This document shows, piece by piece, positions 54,203-63,892 of a stretch of DNA of 64,000 nt (position 1 is the stretch's first letter; each line of letters starts with the position of its first letter). The stretch spans positions 12,889,523 to 12,953,522 of the forward strand of contig OX336342.1 in the NCBI GenBank assembly GCA_946902875.1, in the 5' to 3' direction. This DNA is from Nematopogon swammerdamellus (taxonomy: Eukaryota > Arthropoda > Insecta > Lepidoptera > Adelidae). The notes under the pieces were generated by a model. That model made no database searches. It saw nothing but the letters and a program-made list of their open reading frames with translations, and was not told where the DNA came from. A program made the translations under genes and the position numbers.

Positions 54203-57200
54203 CTGTTGAGTGAGACAAAAATCAAATATTAAACAAATAATAAAGTATTAAGCATAGAACAGTTGTAAGCATAATACAAAATTAGTTTAAACCCATAAGA
54301 TTTTATCAAAGAAATTCATAAAACGGATGAAATTAATTTTATTTCTAATTAAGTTTTCAATCTCATCATTCCTTTTTTTTGCGTCTTAAATTTATCATTG
54401 GAACAAAATCCTTTGAACAAACTTATGAGACTTTAAACAGCACATCGAGATTTGCTGGTCTGCGTTCATGCCCATTTGTGACCGCATTCCAATTCCAACT
54501 AAAGGCAAGAACTTGATTATGTAATTTTGAACTGCTCATTCATTCCCGTTAGTTGTGTATTCATATTTTACTGGTGTACAATGCGATAATGGTACTCTAC
54601 TGCACTCTATTCGAATAAAATTTAATTAAACCTGGACCAAAATTTGAGTAAAAAATTAACGTGGCATAATAACAATTTAGCAAAACGCTAATTCAGGCCG
54701 AAGCCTGACAATGTGCTGTACAACGTTACATGTTCGTTTATTTTGAGGAATTCGAATATGCTTACTTCCAAATTCTGCGTAAAACCGCAGGATTTAATAT
54801 TTCAGTCGCACTTCGAAAAAGGCGCGGCAGTTTATTCGTAACACAAGTTCCGGCGGATTTCTATTCGGTCGGAAACTTTTAGGGTTGCGCACCTCGAAAT
54901 GTTTCATAAACTTTTGATGAAGGCAGTTCGGTTTGCGTTACGGTTGGACGAGCGGTAGGTATTGTTCGGCCGGGAATTGTGGGGAGGATACGCTACTGAG
55001 CACCGGTTAGTGTTTGTACTTGTATCTACCGAACATGGTAATTATTTTAACCTACTAGTGCAAACTATTGCTGGGTGAGTTGTCTTTGCTTCAACTATCT
55101 ATACATATAATAAAATCGTAGAGGTAAGAAAGTCTGTACATTGAATGTATTCGGAAAAAAACTAACCAGGGTGGCTTAAAATGAGATACTGAACATGTTA
55201 GAACAGTTTTTAAAATTTTTGTTTGTTTGTTTGTTTGTCTGTACGCGCATCACGCAAAAACCACTGAACGGAATTAGACGAAACTTTGTATAGTGGCAGT
55301 TTATATGCCGGGTTAACATAATACGTAAAAAAAAATAACAAAAATAAAAAAAAATTAACAATTATAAACATTATTGCGCGTTTAAAATCACGTAGTCCAA
55401 AGTACATAATTATATCTTGAGAACTGGCAGCAAATACAATTTGAATAAAATATTCATTCGAAATTCAAAAATAAGTAGATACAACGAAAATGACAGTTCT
55501 TCTTTTTTATAACTTGAACACAATAGTCTATACATATCTATTCTTTCTATACATATCATAAAATCGTAAAGGCAAAAATGTCTATTTGTACGCGCATCTC
55601 GCAAGAACCACTGAACGGAATTTGACGAAACTTTTTATAGTGACAGTGTATATCCCGGATGAACATAATAATTAAAAAATATAATAAAAATCACGTAATC
55701 CAAAGTAAAGGTAAAAAACAATTTTAAATGTCACGTTGACAACGGAGAACTGTTATCTCGACGTGAGCTGGCCGGTGACAAATTGTTTGATAAATAAAAA
55801 TAATAATTGAAAGTCGAAGTTATGTCGCTGTCATTGGTGCAATAAAATTTATATATCTGTTGCCCGCGGCTTCGCTCGCGTGAAATTCTTATTTTAAAAA
55901 AAGAAAGTAAGTAACTAAAGGCGGGCCCGAAGGCGGATCTGCGCTCACGTAAACGATATTCTTTCTCGATGAAAGTAACTAAGGGCGAGGCGGAAGGCGG
56001 AGCTGAGTTCAGGAAGAAGAAAAACATTCTTGAAGAAAGTAAGTAACTAAGGGCGAGGCCGAAGGCCGAGCTCTATTCTGGAAGACCATAAACCTTCTCG
56101 AAGAAAGTAAGTAACTATGGGCGAGGCCGCAGGCCTAGCTGCGTTCAGGAAGAAGCTAAACCATCTTGAAGTAAGTAAGTAACTAAGGCGAGGCCGAAGG
56201 CCGTGCTCTATTCGGGAAGACCATAAACCATCTCGAAGAAAGCAAGTAACTAAGGGCGAGGCCGAAGGCCGAGCTGCGTTCAGGAAGAAGCTAAACCATC
56301 TTGAAGAAAGTAAGCAACTAAGGCGAGGCCGAAGGCCGAGCTACGTTCTGACAAATGATAAACCATCTCGAAGAAAGCAAGTAACTAAGGGCGAGGCCGA
56401 AGGCCGAGCTGCGTTCAGGAAGAAGCTAAACCATCTCGAATAAAGTTAATTAATATTAAGATTGAGTTAATTTAATTTAGATTTTTTCCTTTACTTGTGC
56501 TGTAAGACCTTGCACTTGTGTAGGATGCACCTAGAACCTCGCGGTTATTCCCGGCTGGATGGCAAGAGGCCCGATGCTATCACCTTAGTGCCATGGACTA
56601 AGGGTAGTTATTTGATGTGGGACGCCACTTTTGTTCTCACATTGGCTCCAAGTCACGTTAGGACATCTTCAAGAGCGGCTGGCGCGGCCGAGGCTGGGGC
56701 GGAGAGCCTCAAACGCAGCAAATATAGAAATATAATTCAAGATTTCGAATTTGTTGCGTTTGCGGTTGAAACCCTCGGTCCGTGGAGCAGTGAAGCCAAA
56801 AGAGGCTTGAGGTCCCGCCATCAAGGGCTTATGTACTTCATTCAAATTGCCATCCAGCGGGGTAATAAAATAAAAAATAAATAAAATAAAACTTCTTTTT
56901 TTGAAAATGCCCGTTTTGATAGTTATTTTAATGTTTGTCAGGTAGGTTTAATTCTTTAGTTATTAATATAACTTTTTTATTTTTATGAAATAAATAGATT
57001 GAGTAAACGATATTATATTCTATCGAAGAAAGAAAGTCTTTAAGGGCGAGGCCCGAAGGCGGAAGAGGGTTTTTGGTTTACCTGAACGCAGCTCGGCCTT
57101 CGGCCTCTCACTTAGTTCCTTCCTTTCTTCCAGAAGGTTTATCGTCTTCCTGAACGCAGCTCGGCCTTCGGCCTCGCCCTTACTTACTTCCTTTATTTGA

Positions 57201-60200
57201 GAAAGATTTATCGTTTACCTGAAAGCAGCTCGGCCTTCGGCCTCGCCCTTAGTTAGTTACTTTCTTTAAGAAGGTTTATCGATTACCTGAACGCAGCTCG
57301 GCCTTCGGCCTCGCCCTTAGTTACTTACATTCTTCTTCGGAATACGAATTTCACGCGAGCGGAGCCGCGGGCTCAGCTAGTATTTAAATATACGCGTAGA
57401 TAGCTTTAGTATACACGGTGTTGCAGTTGCCCCCGTAATATTTTTAACTGACATAAGGGGGTTATTATATATGTAAAATTAAACAACTTCCGTGAAGAAA
57501 AAAAATTTTTTGAAACAAAAAAAATTATTTTTTTTTCCTTACAAATTTTAATTACCTATTCTCAAAATGTATGGAGAAAAAAAATTTTTTTTCTTCAAAT
57601 AAAAAAGTCGTAGAACAAAAGTTGTTCTATTTCATGTACAGAATTTTCGGGTTTTACGGTTGGGGTTGCAACACCGTGTATAATGCCTAGTACCTGGGCG
57701 ACCGAGTTTCGCTCGGCGTCTACACCTATATAGATAAACTTTAAATAAATTTCATCCAAATCGTTAGAGCCGTTTTCGAGAAACCAATTGTATATATATA
57801 TATACAAGTTTAGCTCACTTAAAGTAATAAAATATATATCTGATTCTCGAAAACAACATATTGCCCAATGACGTAGTATTCTACTAGACCTCTTACCCGG
57901 GCAACAGCCTTCGCTCCACCGCGGTGGAGTAACCATTACGCGGAGGGACCCTCTTGAGACTAGTAGCTCGCGAGCGACCGAACGCGGCGGACGCGCCGTC
58001 CGCGCGCTCGCTGCCGTCCGTCTGCGGCTCGCATCGCGCCAGTCATTATGCCCGGTTGTGTGTTGCGATATTTCAAAAATCATACCAAAAATATTGGGAA
58101 AAGTGATGGCATCTCATTTCATAGGTAAGTATCACTTCATTGTGATCTTAATATATAAGGTATTTCAAAATTAGTTAATAGTACGCTAAGGGGGGGTTCT
58201 GCATCATATAGGGAGTAAAACCTATATAAAATTTTTTGGACCTTGGGCTTTTTTTATGAAAAATGTTTTTTATGTATGAAAATGTATGTATGTAAAAAAA
58301 TATGTGGTTGATTTTTATAGCCTAATCGATTCATTTTCATAACAGTAACAAAAAATTCTTCATTACCATTTTGATGTAACACGTGTAAGTTGGTAAAAAA
58401 AATCAAATTCTTTCTATTCCATACTAATAAAACTAAAATTGTGGTTTTCACAATTTCTGAAAGAAAGAGATCTATGTGTTGGAAGACTTTTTTGTTCCTG
58501 GCATGAAACTGAAACGATTAAGAAAAGAATTTTTTTTTACATTTTACATTATTATAATTTTTTTTTTTTGTAAACAAAAATCTTTGTTCTTCAAAAGTGA
58601 TTTATTTACGATACAGAACCCCCCCTTAGCGTACTATTAACTAATTTTGAAAGAACTTATATATAATATCTTGTTTTCCATGTGCTTAGAAATATTTGGT
58701 TCAACTGGCCAATTAGGGCTGTCACAACGCTACTTCAATTTGAAAATTTTGTACATTTTATGTATTGACCTCGCATTGCAATAACATAAGCATTATTTAA
58801 TTAAACAAATAAATTGAACGCGCTCATTAGGGCTGCCACATATGAATGATTAGAAATAGAGTTCTGGGATATCATGTATGAAAGTAAATAAATATGTATT
58901 AAACCACGTTAAAATATGAGAGTGAATTGACCGCTAATTAGGGTTGTCGCTATTCTTTTAATTTTTTTTAATTAGTAAGTAGAGAAATTTTCAAGAAAAT
59001 AATTTTTTTTACAAGGTTTCCACATTCTACTAAGGGATCAATACGAGAAAGATGGATAAAAATAGTCCAAGATGATACATTGTTTAAGGGAAAGTGAAAA
59101 TTTAAATTTGTGTAAAGTGAAATTTAAATTATTTTGTTTAAGTACGGAGGAAGAGTTATTTTAGTTGTGTTTGTGTGTGTAGTCCAAAGTATACCTAATG
59201 GTTTTTTTAGTTATATATATATATATTTTTTTTTAATAAATGCTGCACTCTTTATTTTATGTATGTTTGGTTTGGAGATTTTAAGTTTAGTCCAAGGCCA
59301 AGACCGCAGTTATGAATTCTTTATTATTAAGTTTAGTTTTTTAGATATCATTCTAGTTATTAAGTGTAGGTATTATAAGAATACAAAACGGCTTTACTCG
59401 CGGTCGAAATACGAGCTGTGTGGCTCGACGTTTCGGGCCAAACGTATGGCCCATCATCATGAGCACTCTGGCCGAAATGTCGAGCCACACAGCTCGTATT
59501 TCGATAGCGAGTAAAGCCGTTGTTACTTCTTAAAATGTCAAATAACCACGGTAATTTAAAAACCCATATAAGTTTAGGTATGTATTTCAAGTTATTATAG
59601 TTCTGTATTTTAAGTTTAAATACATAAAAACGTTTTTTTCGATGAAATTCACTATCTGTTTTCTTCTATAATCCTTTAAAACGTCCCACTGCTAGGCACG
59701 GACTCTGCCCACTGACATAGGAGGTATTGTTTTTATTGTTGTTGTTTTATTGTTTATTGAGTATTCTTATGGCAGTCATATTGCACTGAACTTGTCACAA
59801 TTTGTTATATCCGGTTCGATTACTCGTACATGGTGACCAGTGGAAATCAGAAGCAGTTTACACAAAAATACCTTTCATAGACCAGTGTGCACTAGTTACC
59901 TAACTTTATTTTTCTTCATCGGAGCGATCGTACCTATTCGTTATGAAATGCACGTATATCAATCCTTATCAAGGAAATAAATAAGTACATTAGTTAGTGC
60001 CCGGGATTTGAACCCGCAACTTCTGCATTGAGAAGCGTTACCACTAGACTACGGGCACAATTAACCACAATACCTACTCGTAAAATAATAAATCGAAAAA
60101 TATATTTTTGGTAGACTAAGTGACAACCCTACGTATTCCAATGCACGTGTTGACTGACTGACCGGCAGGGCCGGCCGGGCCGCTAGCCGCTAGTCGCTCG

Positions 60201-63200
60201 CTAGCTAGCCCCTCTCCCGCTCGCTTCCCGCCCCGCGCGGCTCAGCGTTCCGCCACCCCGCTACCTTACCTCATACCTCAGCTATTGGCCGTCATTTCTC
60301 TGTATTCTTTCTTCGTAGTGCTCACTCTATACATAAAATCTCTTTGATATTGCCCTCAATTTTTGTTAGATATACATATTGATAGTGCGAATGGTATATT
60401 GATGTACTACTTATTGACATCCTGGAAAAAGCATGTTGATAAATGTCTACAAACCGTGTGCTGCTCAATAGTGAATGCGAAATATGAAACTCACATATCC
60501 TTGGTAGAGTGCCCAGCACACGCCGACGGGGAAGAAGATGAGGGTGGAGGCGCCAACCGCCCAGCCGAGCAGGTCCGCCCCCAGTGGGAACTCGTAGTCC
60601 TCGTACGATGGCGCCGTCCAGTTCGACAGCACGAATATCAGGATCGCCTGCGTAATGTGAATGCACCTTAGTCAGTACCTATGTATCTTCTTTTTTTTTA
60701 GGAAACTGTAATGGTTGGCTACATCACCTACAACACCTTCCTGTTTGTTTTTTTGTGTTATGTGTGTATGATTTTTAAATGATAATAGCTGGTATTATTT
60801 TAATTTTGTTATATGCTTACGCGTGGTTGGGACCAGCGGAAAACCAGCGCTACATCGCAGCGCTCTCATCGCTAGGTAGCTTTAGCTGAGTGGGCTCCCT
60901 TTTCCTCCTTATTCTAGATATTTTTAAATGTTCAGAAGACAGCTCGTGCGTTGAAGTGTTGTTACGTTGTTGTCTTTGCTGTTCGAAGTTAAACTGGTTT
61001 CCCAGTTGGATTGGAAAGAACCCATTTTCTCCATTTATTACAGTTTTCAAGTAAAAGCGTGTTACACCCTCCCTGTATCTCCTAAAAGTCTCCCATTTAA
61101 AAAGATCTTGTTTCCAATCGGCACAAAATGGTCCATCTATAAATTTCCAAGTGTGCTTTTGTACCACCTTCTACTCAAAATCAAAATATTATTTAATATT
61201 GTTTAGGGGTTGAAGTCGGTTCAGTATTTTTTTAAAACAGTTTTTTTATTTCACTCTTTTTAGTAATATCACATAATATTAAAATCGCTTGACGGGAAAT
61301 GGGTGGAAAAATTCCTTAGTGTGAAAGTGTTCATCCCTTAATTTCCCACCTTTAGGGGTGGTATTATTTCATAAAATTTATGAAAGGACCACCCTTGAGA
61401 TATACTCATGAAAAAAAGAATCATTAAAATCGGCTGAGAATTGGCGTAGAAATCGAGAAACACAAAAAAAAAACATTCAGACGAATTGAGAACCTTCTTC
61501 TTTTTGGAAGTCGGTTGAAAATAAGGTATCTCACCGCACTGCCGACAGGAACGATGACGGTCCACACGGCCTTCCAGTACCACTGCACTACGATGTTCAG
61601 CTTCATCTTCATAGACGCGATGTCGGACATCGCTCGCGTGATGCCGTAGCTCCACGACACAGCCACACACTGCACACGCACACATACGTACACACACACG
61701 CCACACGTCATCGATATGAAACAAAGTATTGTAATCATATTCACATTCATTTGTAATCGGATTAGATACGAGTGTGGTGTGAGCGAGATTTATTACTAGA
61801 ATCTTTGTGTCATATGCGTGTAAATAAATCATATTTTTACTTCCTACAGTACAAATACACAATCCACACGCTGTATCCCAACAATCGGGGTAAGCAGAGT
61901 AATCGGTGTTGTGCTGCAAGAACAGCATCACAGCACAACGCCGACCGCCACGTTTAGCAAAGTACATGCATACATACCACACGCTGTATCCCGATAAACG
62001 GGGTACGCAGAGTAATCGGTGTTGTGCAGCAAGAACAACATCACAACACAACGCCGACCGCCATGTTTAGGAAAGTATTAAGACGAAATAACTATCAAGC
62101 AGCAAGTAAGCACGAAAACCCACCTGCTGCATGACTCGGTGGAAGGATCGTACCAAGGTGAGAGATGGCTATCTTGTCGCCCTTTAGCACGCTATCTCTG
62201 CCTTATCCCTTAATCGCCTTTTACGAAATGCACGGGGAGAGATGCAGTGGGGCTATTCTTTTCAAGTACCGCCCCACATAGTACAATTAAGTTCAGTAAC
62301 ACCCTACTTATTCTTATAAAGTTAAAGAAGTGTGGCTGAATGTTACCTATGCCTATATCTCGTATACTAACACGTTGTATAGATCACATACGAACCTGGA
62401 ATTTTTTATTGTTTCTCTTATTGCGCTACAGACATACTCCTGGATTGTGACCTATTAGTATTGTAAACGCTCGTTAAGTTATTTAAAAGCTGTCCACGCC
62501 TCTGTCGAAGATCTTGTGTTGCTTCACTTAAAGTCTTGCAAAAATACAAATAAAAAGCCAAGCTTACACGTACTATTATATTATGTATGTACATCTGGGT
62601 TTGGATAAATATACCGATTACACGATTAATGAATGATAATCCGTGATTGATTGTCCCGTTCCGTAAAGTAGGACGGACAGTGTTAATTATTTTGATATTA
62701 CAGAAAATATTAGTCTGCTCGGCAGTTCATAATATAACCGCAGCCGCCTTAGAGTAGCAGAGAGTTTTAACTTGGGACAGAGTAAATACAAGAAGCAACT
62801 CATATAAACAAAGTTGAGCAATATCGAGCAAGTTACCGCGTACGTTGCTTCTAGTTATATATTAAGTCGGGTGGGGTTATTTAAAGTTGACACTTTCAGT
62901 AAACAGATGGCTCAAATAGCTGAATTTCAGTAAAGATGCAAACATGGAAACTTAAAAGTTTTTTTTAATTATATTGTATGTGCTGAATTAATTATTGAAG
63001 TACCGCGTGGGGCCGGTACTTAAAAAGAATAGCCCCACTGCATCTCTCCCCGTGCATGTCGTAAGAGGCGACTAAGGGATAAGGACAAGATACTGCGCTA
63101 AAGGGCGACAGGGTAGCCACTTCTCACCTTGGCGCATTCCTTCCACCTAGTCATGCAGCAGGTGGGTTCTTCGTGCCTTACTTGCTGCTTGATAATTGTC

Positions 63201-63536
63201 TTGACCGTATACTGTGCTAAACGTGGTTGTCGGTGTTGTGCTGTAATTTGCCAGCGTCCTTATAGCACAACACCGATTACTCTGCTTACCCTGATTGTCG
63301 GGATACAGCTTGTGTTATTGTGTGTATGAATTAATTATTACTGTATTATTATGAAAACGATGGCAACAATTTCACTATAGTGGAGGAAGCTTTGCTATGC
63401 TCACCTCGGCGATGCCAATGAGCAGGATAGCCCAGGAAGCAGTGTTCCAATCCAGTAGTGTGAAGAGATACACGCCTCCGCTGAAGCACATCGGAATACC
63501 GAGGATGAAACACGTCGTGCAAGTAAATGCCGTCAC
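54056..63536 (-). CDS. SLC6 sodium-coupled transporter, C-terminal part (four exons; N-terminus beyond window)
   Basis: Exons in transcript order are 63536-63405, 61669-61535, 60647-60495 and 54202-54056 (stop TGA at 54058-54056). They encode 188 residues in unbroken phase-0 joints with AG acceptors and GTGAG donors. This is the last third of a ~600-residue plasma-membrane symporter that couples amino-acid, neurotransmitter or nutrient uptake to sodium. Visible are TM9 (VTAFTCTTCFILGIPMCF), TM10 with CVAVSWSYGITRAMSDI, TM11-TM12 in the third exon, and a soluble tail ending GEYDNIGFVM. Insect nutrient amino acid transporters or GABA/glycine-type members both remain possible. The last intron is 6.3 kb and carries the Helitron-like element, MITEs and a THAP-like exon. 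Confidence 0.92.
55905..56450 (+). repeat. Tandem array, GGCCGAAGGCC units (direct)
   Basis: About eight units of the same 60-70-bp repeat as 484-1195, again in two alternating forms. Confidence 0.8.
56505..56884 (+). pseudogene. Captured transposon coding fragment, copy 2
   Basis: One open frame with GYSRLDGKRPDAITLVPW, LMWDATFVLTLAPSH, AAGAAEAGAESLKRSKY and FAVETLGPWSSEAKR. It is longer in frame than copy 1 but lacks the middle after EAKRG and ends IQRGNKIKNK, so it is also not a full protein. It begins after 'tttttcctttacttgtgctg', sequence also seen in the 31945-34703 element. Confidence 0.6.
57060..57325 (-). repeat. GGCCGAAGGCC array, inverted orientation
   Basis: Four units of 'cctgaacgcagctcggcctt' plus 'cggcctcgcccttagtta', inverted relative to 55905-56450. 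Confidence 0.75.
57411..57682. mobile_element. MITE with ~22-bp terminal inverted repeats
   Basis: The left end 'tatacacggtgttgcagttg' 'cccccgta' matches the reverse complement of the right end ('tacggttggggttgcaacac' 'cgtgtata'). There is no coding region; the inside has long A and T runs. Confidence 0.7.
57683..57900. repeat. Helitron-type or other transposon remnant with TA microsatellite
   Basis: 'cctgggcgaccgagtttcgc' 'tcgg' and 'atccaaatcgttagagccgt' 'tttcgag' are stock phrases of lepidopteran repeats. A (TA)n run lies at about 57791-57804. Confidence 0.45.
58048..58124 (+). CDS. THAP-like zinc-finger first exon
   Basis: ATG at 58048 opens MPGCVLRYFKNHTKNIGKSD and GISFHR, then a perfect donor AG|GTAAGT (exon end 58124). 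The pattern C-x4-(C)-KN...SFHRFP is how THAP domains begin; they bind DNA in host proteins and in P-element-type transposases. Here the second zinc cysteine is Phe, so the finger may not fold. A GC-rich stretch (57950-58035) just upstream could be its promoter or 5' UTR. No second exon (AVPtk or HFxxxD part) was found in the window, and a MITE begins 26 bp past the donor. It is antisense to SLC6 within its last intron. It may be a decayed or captured exon. Confidence 0.5.
58151..58672. mobile_element. MITE, ~520 bp, ~45-bp terminal inverted repeats
   Basis: 'tatttcaaaattagttaata' 'gtacgctaagggggggttct' at 58160 is mirrored at 58612-58657. The ends are in TATATAA sequence. The inside has no transposase frame. 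Confidence 0.8.
58673..59386. other. Intronic stretch without recognised features
   Basis: AT-rich, within the last SLC6 intron. 'tagggctgtcac' / 'tagggctgcc' / 'tagggttgtc' recurs at 58716, 58828 and 58939, about 112 bp apart, hinting at an old tandem repeat. Confidence 0.4.
59387..59521. repeat. Inverted repeat, ~52-bp arms, ~30-bp loop
   Basis: 'aacggctttactcgcggtcg' 'aaatacgagctgtgtggctc' 'gacgtttcgggcc' mirrors 59470-59521 with a few mismatches. The loop has 'atggcccatcatcatgagca'. Transposon-derived hairpin of unknown class. Confidence 0.8.
59677..59728. repeat. LINE 3' UTR phrase
   Basis: 'acgtcccactgctaggcacg' 'gactctgcccactgacatag' 'gagg' resembles the widespread 'cgtcccactgctgggcaaag' tails of insect RTE-type LINEs. 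Confidence 0.4.
59735..60060 (-). repeat. tRNA-derived SINE with a compact tRNA-like head
   Basis: On the - strand the head starts at ~60059 'gtgcccgtagtctagtggta' and ends 'gcgggttcaaatcccgggca' 'c': the first and last seven bases pair perfectly, with A-box-like and B-box (GGTTCAAATCC) sequences. At ~62 nt it is too short for a working tRNA. The 3' part shares 'tccggatataacaaattgtg' type sequence and a CAATAAACAATA tail with the repeat at 16997-17292, which suggests that it borrowed that LINE tail. Confidence 0.65.
60150..60270. other. GC-rich patch in SLC6 intron
   Basis: 'ccggcagggccggccgggcc' 'gctagccgctagtcgctcgc' 'tagctagcc' and a C-rich run lie upstream (in + orientation) of exon 60495-60647. 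It contains overlapping short palindromes. Confidence 0.4.
60495..60647 (-). CDS. SLC6 exon, TM11-TM12
   Basis: It comprises 51 codons from AILIFVLSNW to CWALYQGY, acceptor TACGCAG, donor GTGAGTTT. YEDYEFPLGADLLGWAVGAS corresponds to the loop and start of the last helix, GVCWALYQ to its end. Confidence 0.92.
60695..60745 (-). repeat. T1 SINE stub next to an SLC6 acceptor
   Basis: 'tttttttttaggaaactgta' 'atggttggctacatcaccta' 'caacac' is the end of T1 in reverse, only ~50 bp from the exon edge at 60647. Confidence 0.65.
61140..61524. repeat. Transposon remnants against the SLC6 donor
   Basis: 61147-61255 matches one arm of the hairpin element at 35790-36036. 61475-61522 ('cagacgaattgagaacctt' 'cttctttttggaagtcggtt' 'gaaaat') matches 19702-19745. 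Together they fill the intron up to ~10 bp from the donor of exon 61535-61669. Confidence 0.6.
61535..61669 (-). CDS. SLC6 exon, TM10 region
   Basis: It comprises 45 codons from CVAVSWSYGI to IVPVGSA, acceptor GTGCAG, donor GTGAGATA. The donor lies only ~10 bp from a transposon remnant (to about 61524). Confidence 0.92.
61855..62290 (-). repeat. 'agccccactgcatctctccc' family, inverted, with internal ~118-bp tandem duplication
   Basis: 'ccacacgctgtatcccaaca' to 'cgccgaccgccacgtttagc' 'aaagtac' is repeated from 61977 with small changes. The rest runs to 'gcagtggggctattcttttc' 'aagtaccgccccaca'. Confidence 0.8.
62291..62997. other. Intronic stretch without recognised features
   Basis: AT-rich DNA in the SLC6 intron. 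I see nothing that I can support. Confidence 0.3.
62998..63325 (+). repeat. 'agccccactgcatctctccc' family, full-looking copy (T2)
   Basis: It goes from 'taccgcgtggggccggtact' 'taaaaagaatagccccactg' to 'accgattactctgcttaccc' 'tgattgtcgggatacagc'. Inside, 'cggtgttgtgct' and 'agcacaacaccg' can pair as a stem. It ends ~80 bp before the SLC6 exon. Confidence 0.8.
63405..63536 (-). CDS. SLC6 exon, TM9 region
   Basis: It comprises 44 codons from VTAFTCTT to WAILLIGIAE, phase 0 at both ends, acceptor TTTCAG, donor GTGAGC. GGVYLFTLLDWNTASW is the typical link before TM10 in SLC6 proteins. Confidence 0.92.
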
Positions 63537-63584
63537 CTGAAATAATATTAAAACATGTTTCATCGCACAAACTGATTATATACC

Positions 63585-63890
63585 GTACCGTGTGGGAGCC
63601 GGTACTTTAAAAGAATAGCCCCACTGCATCTCTCCCCGTGTATGTCGTAAAAGGCGACTAAGGGATATGACTCCCTTCTTATATTACTAGGTGGTAGGGT
63701 TTAACCCGCCCGGGTATGGTACTATAGCACTGAATGAAACGTCAGTCGAAACGGCTATGTAAATAGTTTTCCGTCCAGTTCAGTGTAGCCGGTACGACCG
63801 AAGGGAAGCACTGACGTGGCACCAAATTCACCCAGTTTTATGGGCTGACATCACGGTTGTTGTAGATGACGTAGTAGATGTTGTAGCTGA
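63585..63890 (+). repeat. Mosaic SINE: same head joined to T1 tail
   Basis: The head 'gtaccgtgtgggagccggta' 'ctttaaaagaatagcccc' continues 'gactaagggatatgactccc' and then T1 'ggctgacatcacggttgttg'. It repeats the joint seen at 3555-3890. Confidence 0.75.
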
Positions 63891-63892
63891 TG

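Larger units (their letters stand above)
55098..57381 (+). mobile_element. Helitron-like non-autonomous element (copy 2) with captured coding fragment
   Basis: It has the same layout as 128-2146: start 'tctatacatataataaaatc' 'gta', GGCCGAAGGCC tandem array (~55905-56450), captured fragment (~56505-56880), inverted array (~57070-57320) and end 'gagccgcgggctcagctag' 'ta'. A second start motif at 55547 ('tctatacatatcataaaatc') implies that a truncated 5' copy (55098-55500) lies in front of the full one. It sits in the last SLC6 intron. Confidence 0.65.

Noticed and set aside
57595..58083. 162-residue frame on the - strand
   Set aside because: It spans a MITE, a transposon remnant and the GC-rich upstream of the THAP-like exon; no domain seen, and the + strand signal is better.
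59998..60060. Possible functional tRNA gene on the - strand
   Set aside because: The ends pair well and a B box is present, but it is only ~62 nt, the anticodon and T arms do not both fit, and it is continuous with a SINE body and tail.
61338..62051. 237-residue frame on the - strand
   Set aside because: It runs through a tandemly duplicated repeat and the real SLC6 exon in a wrong frame; the exon's own frame is the one with SLC6 motifs.
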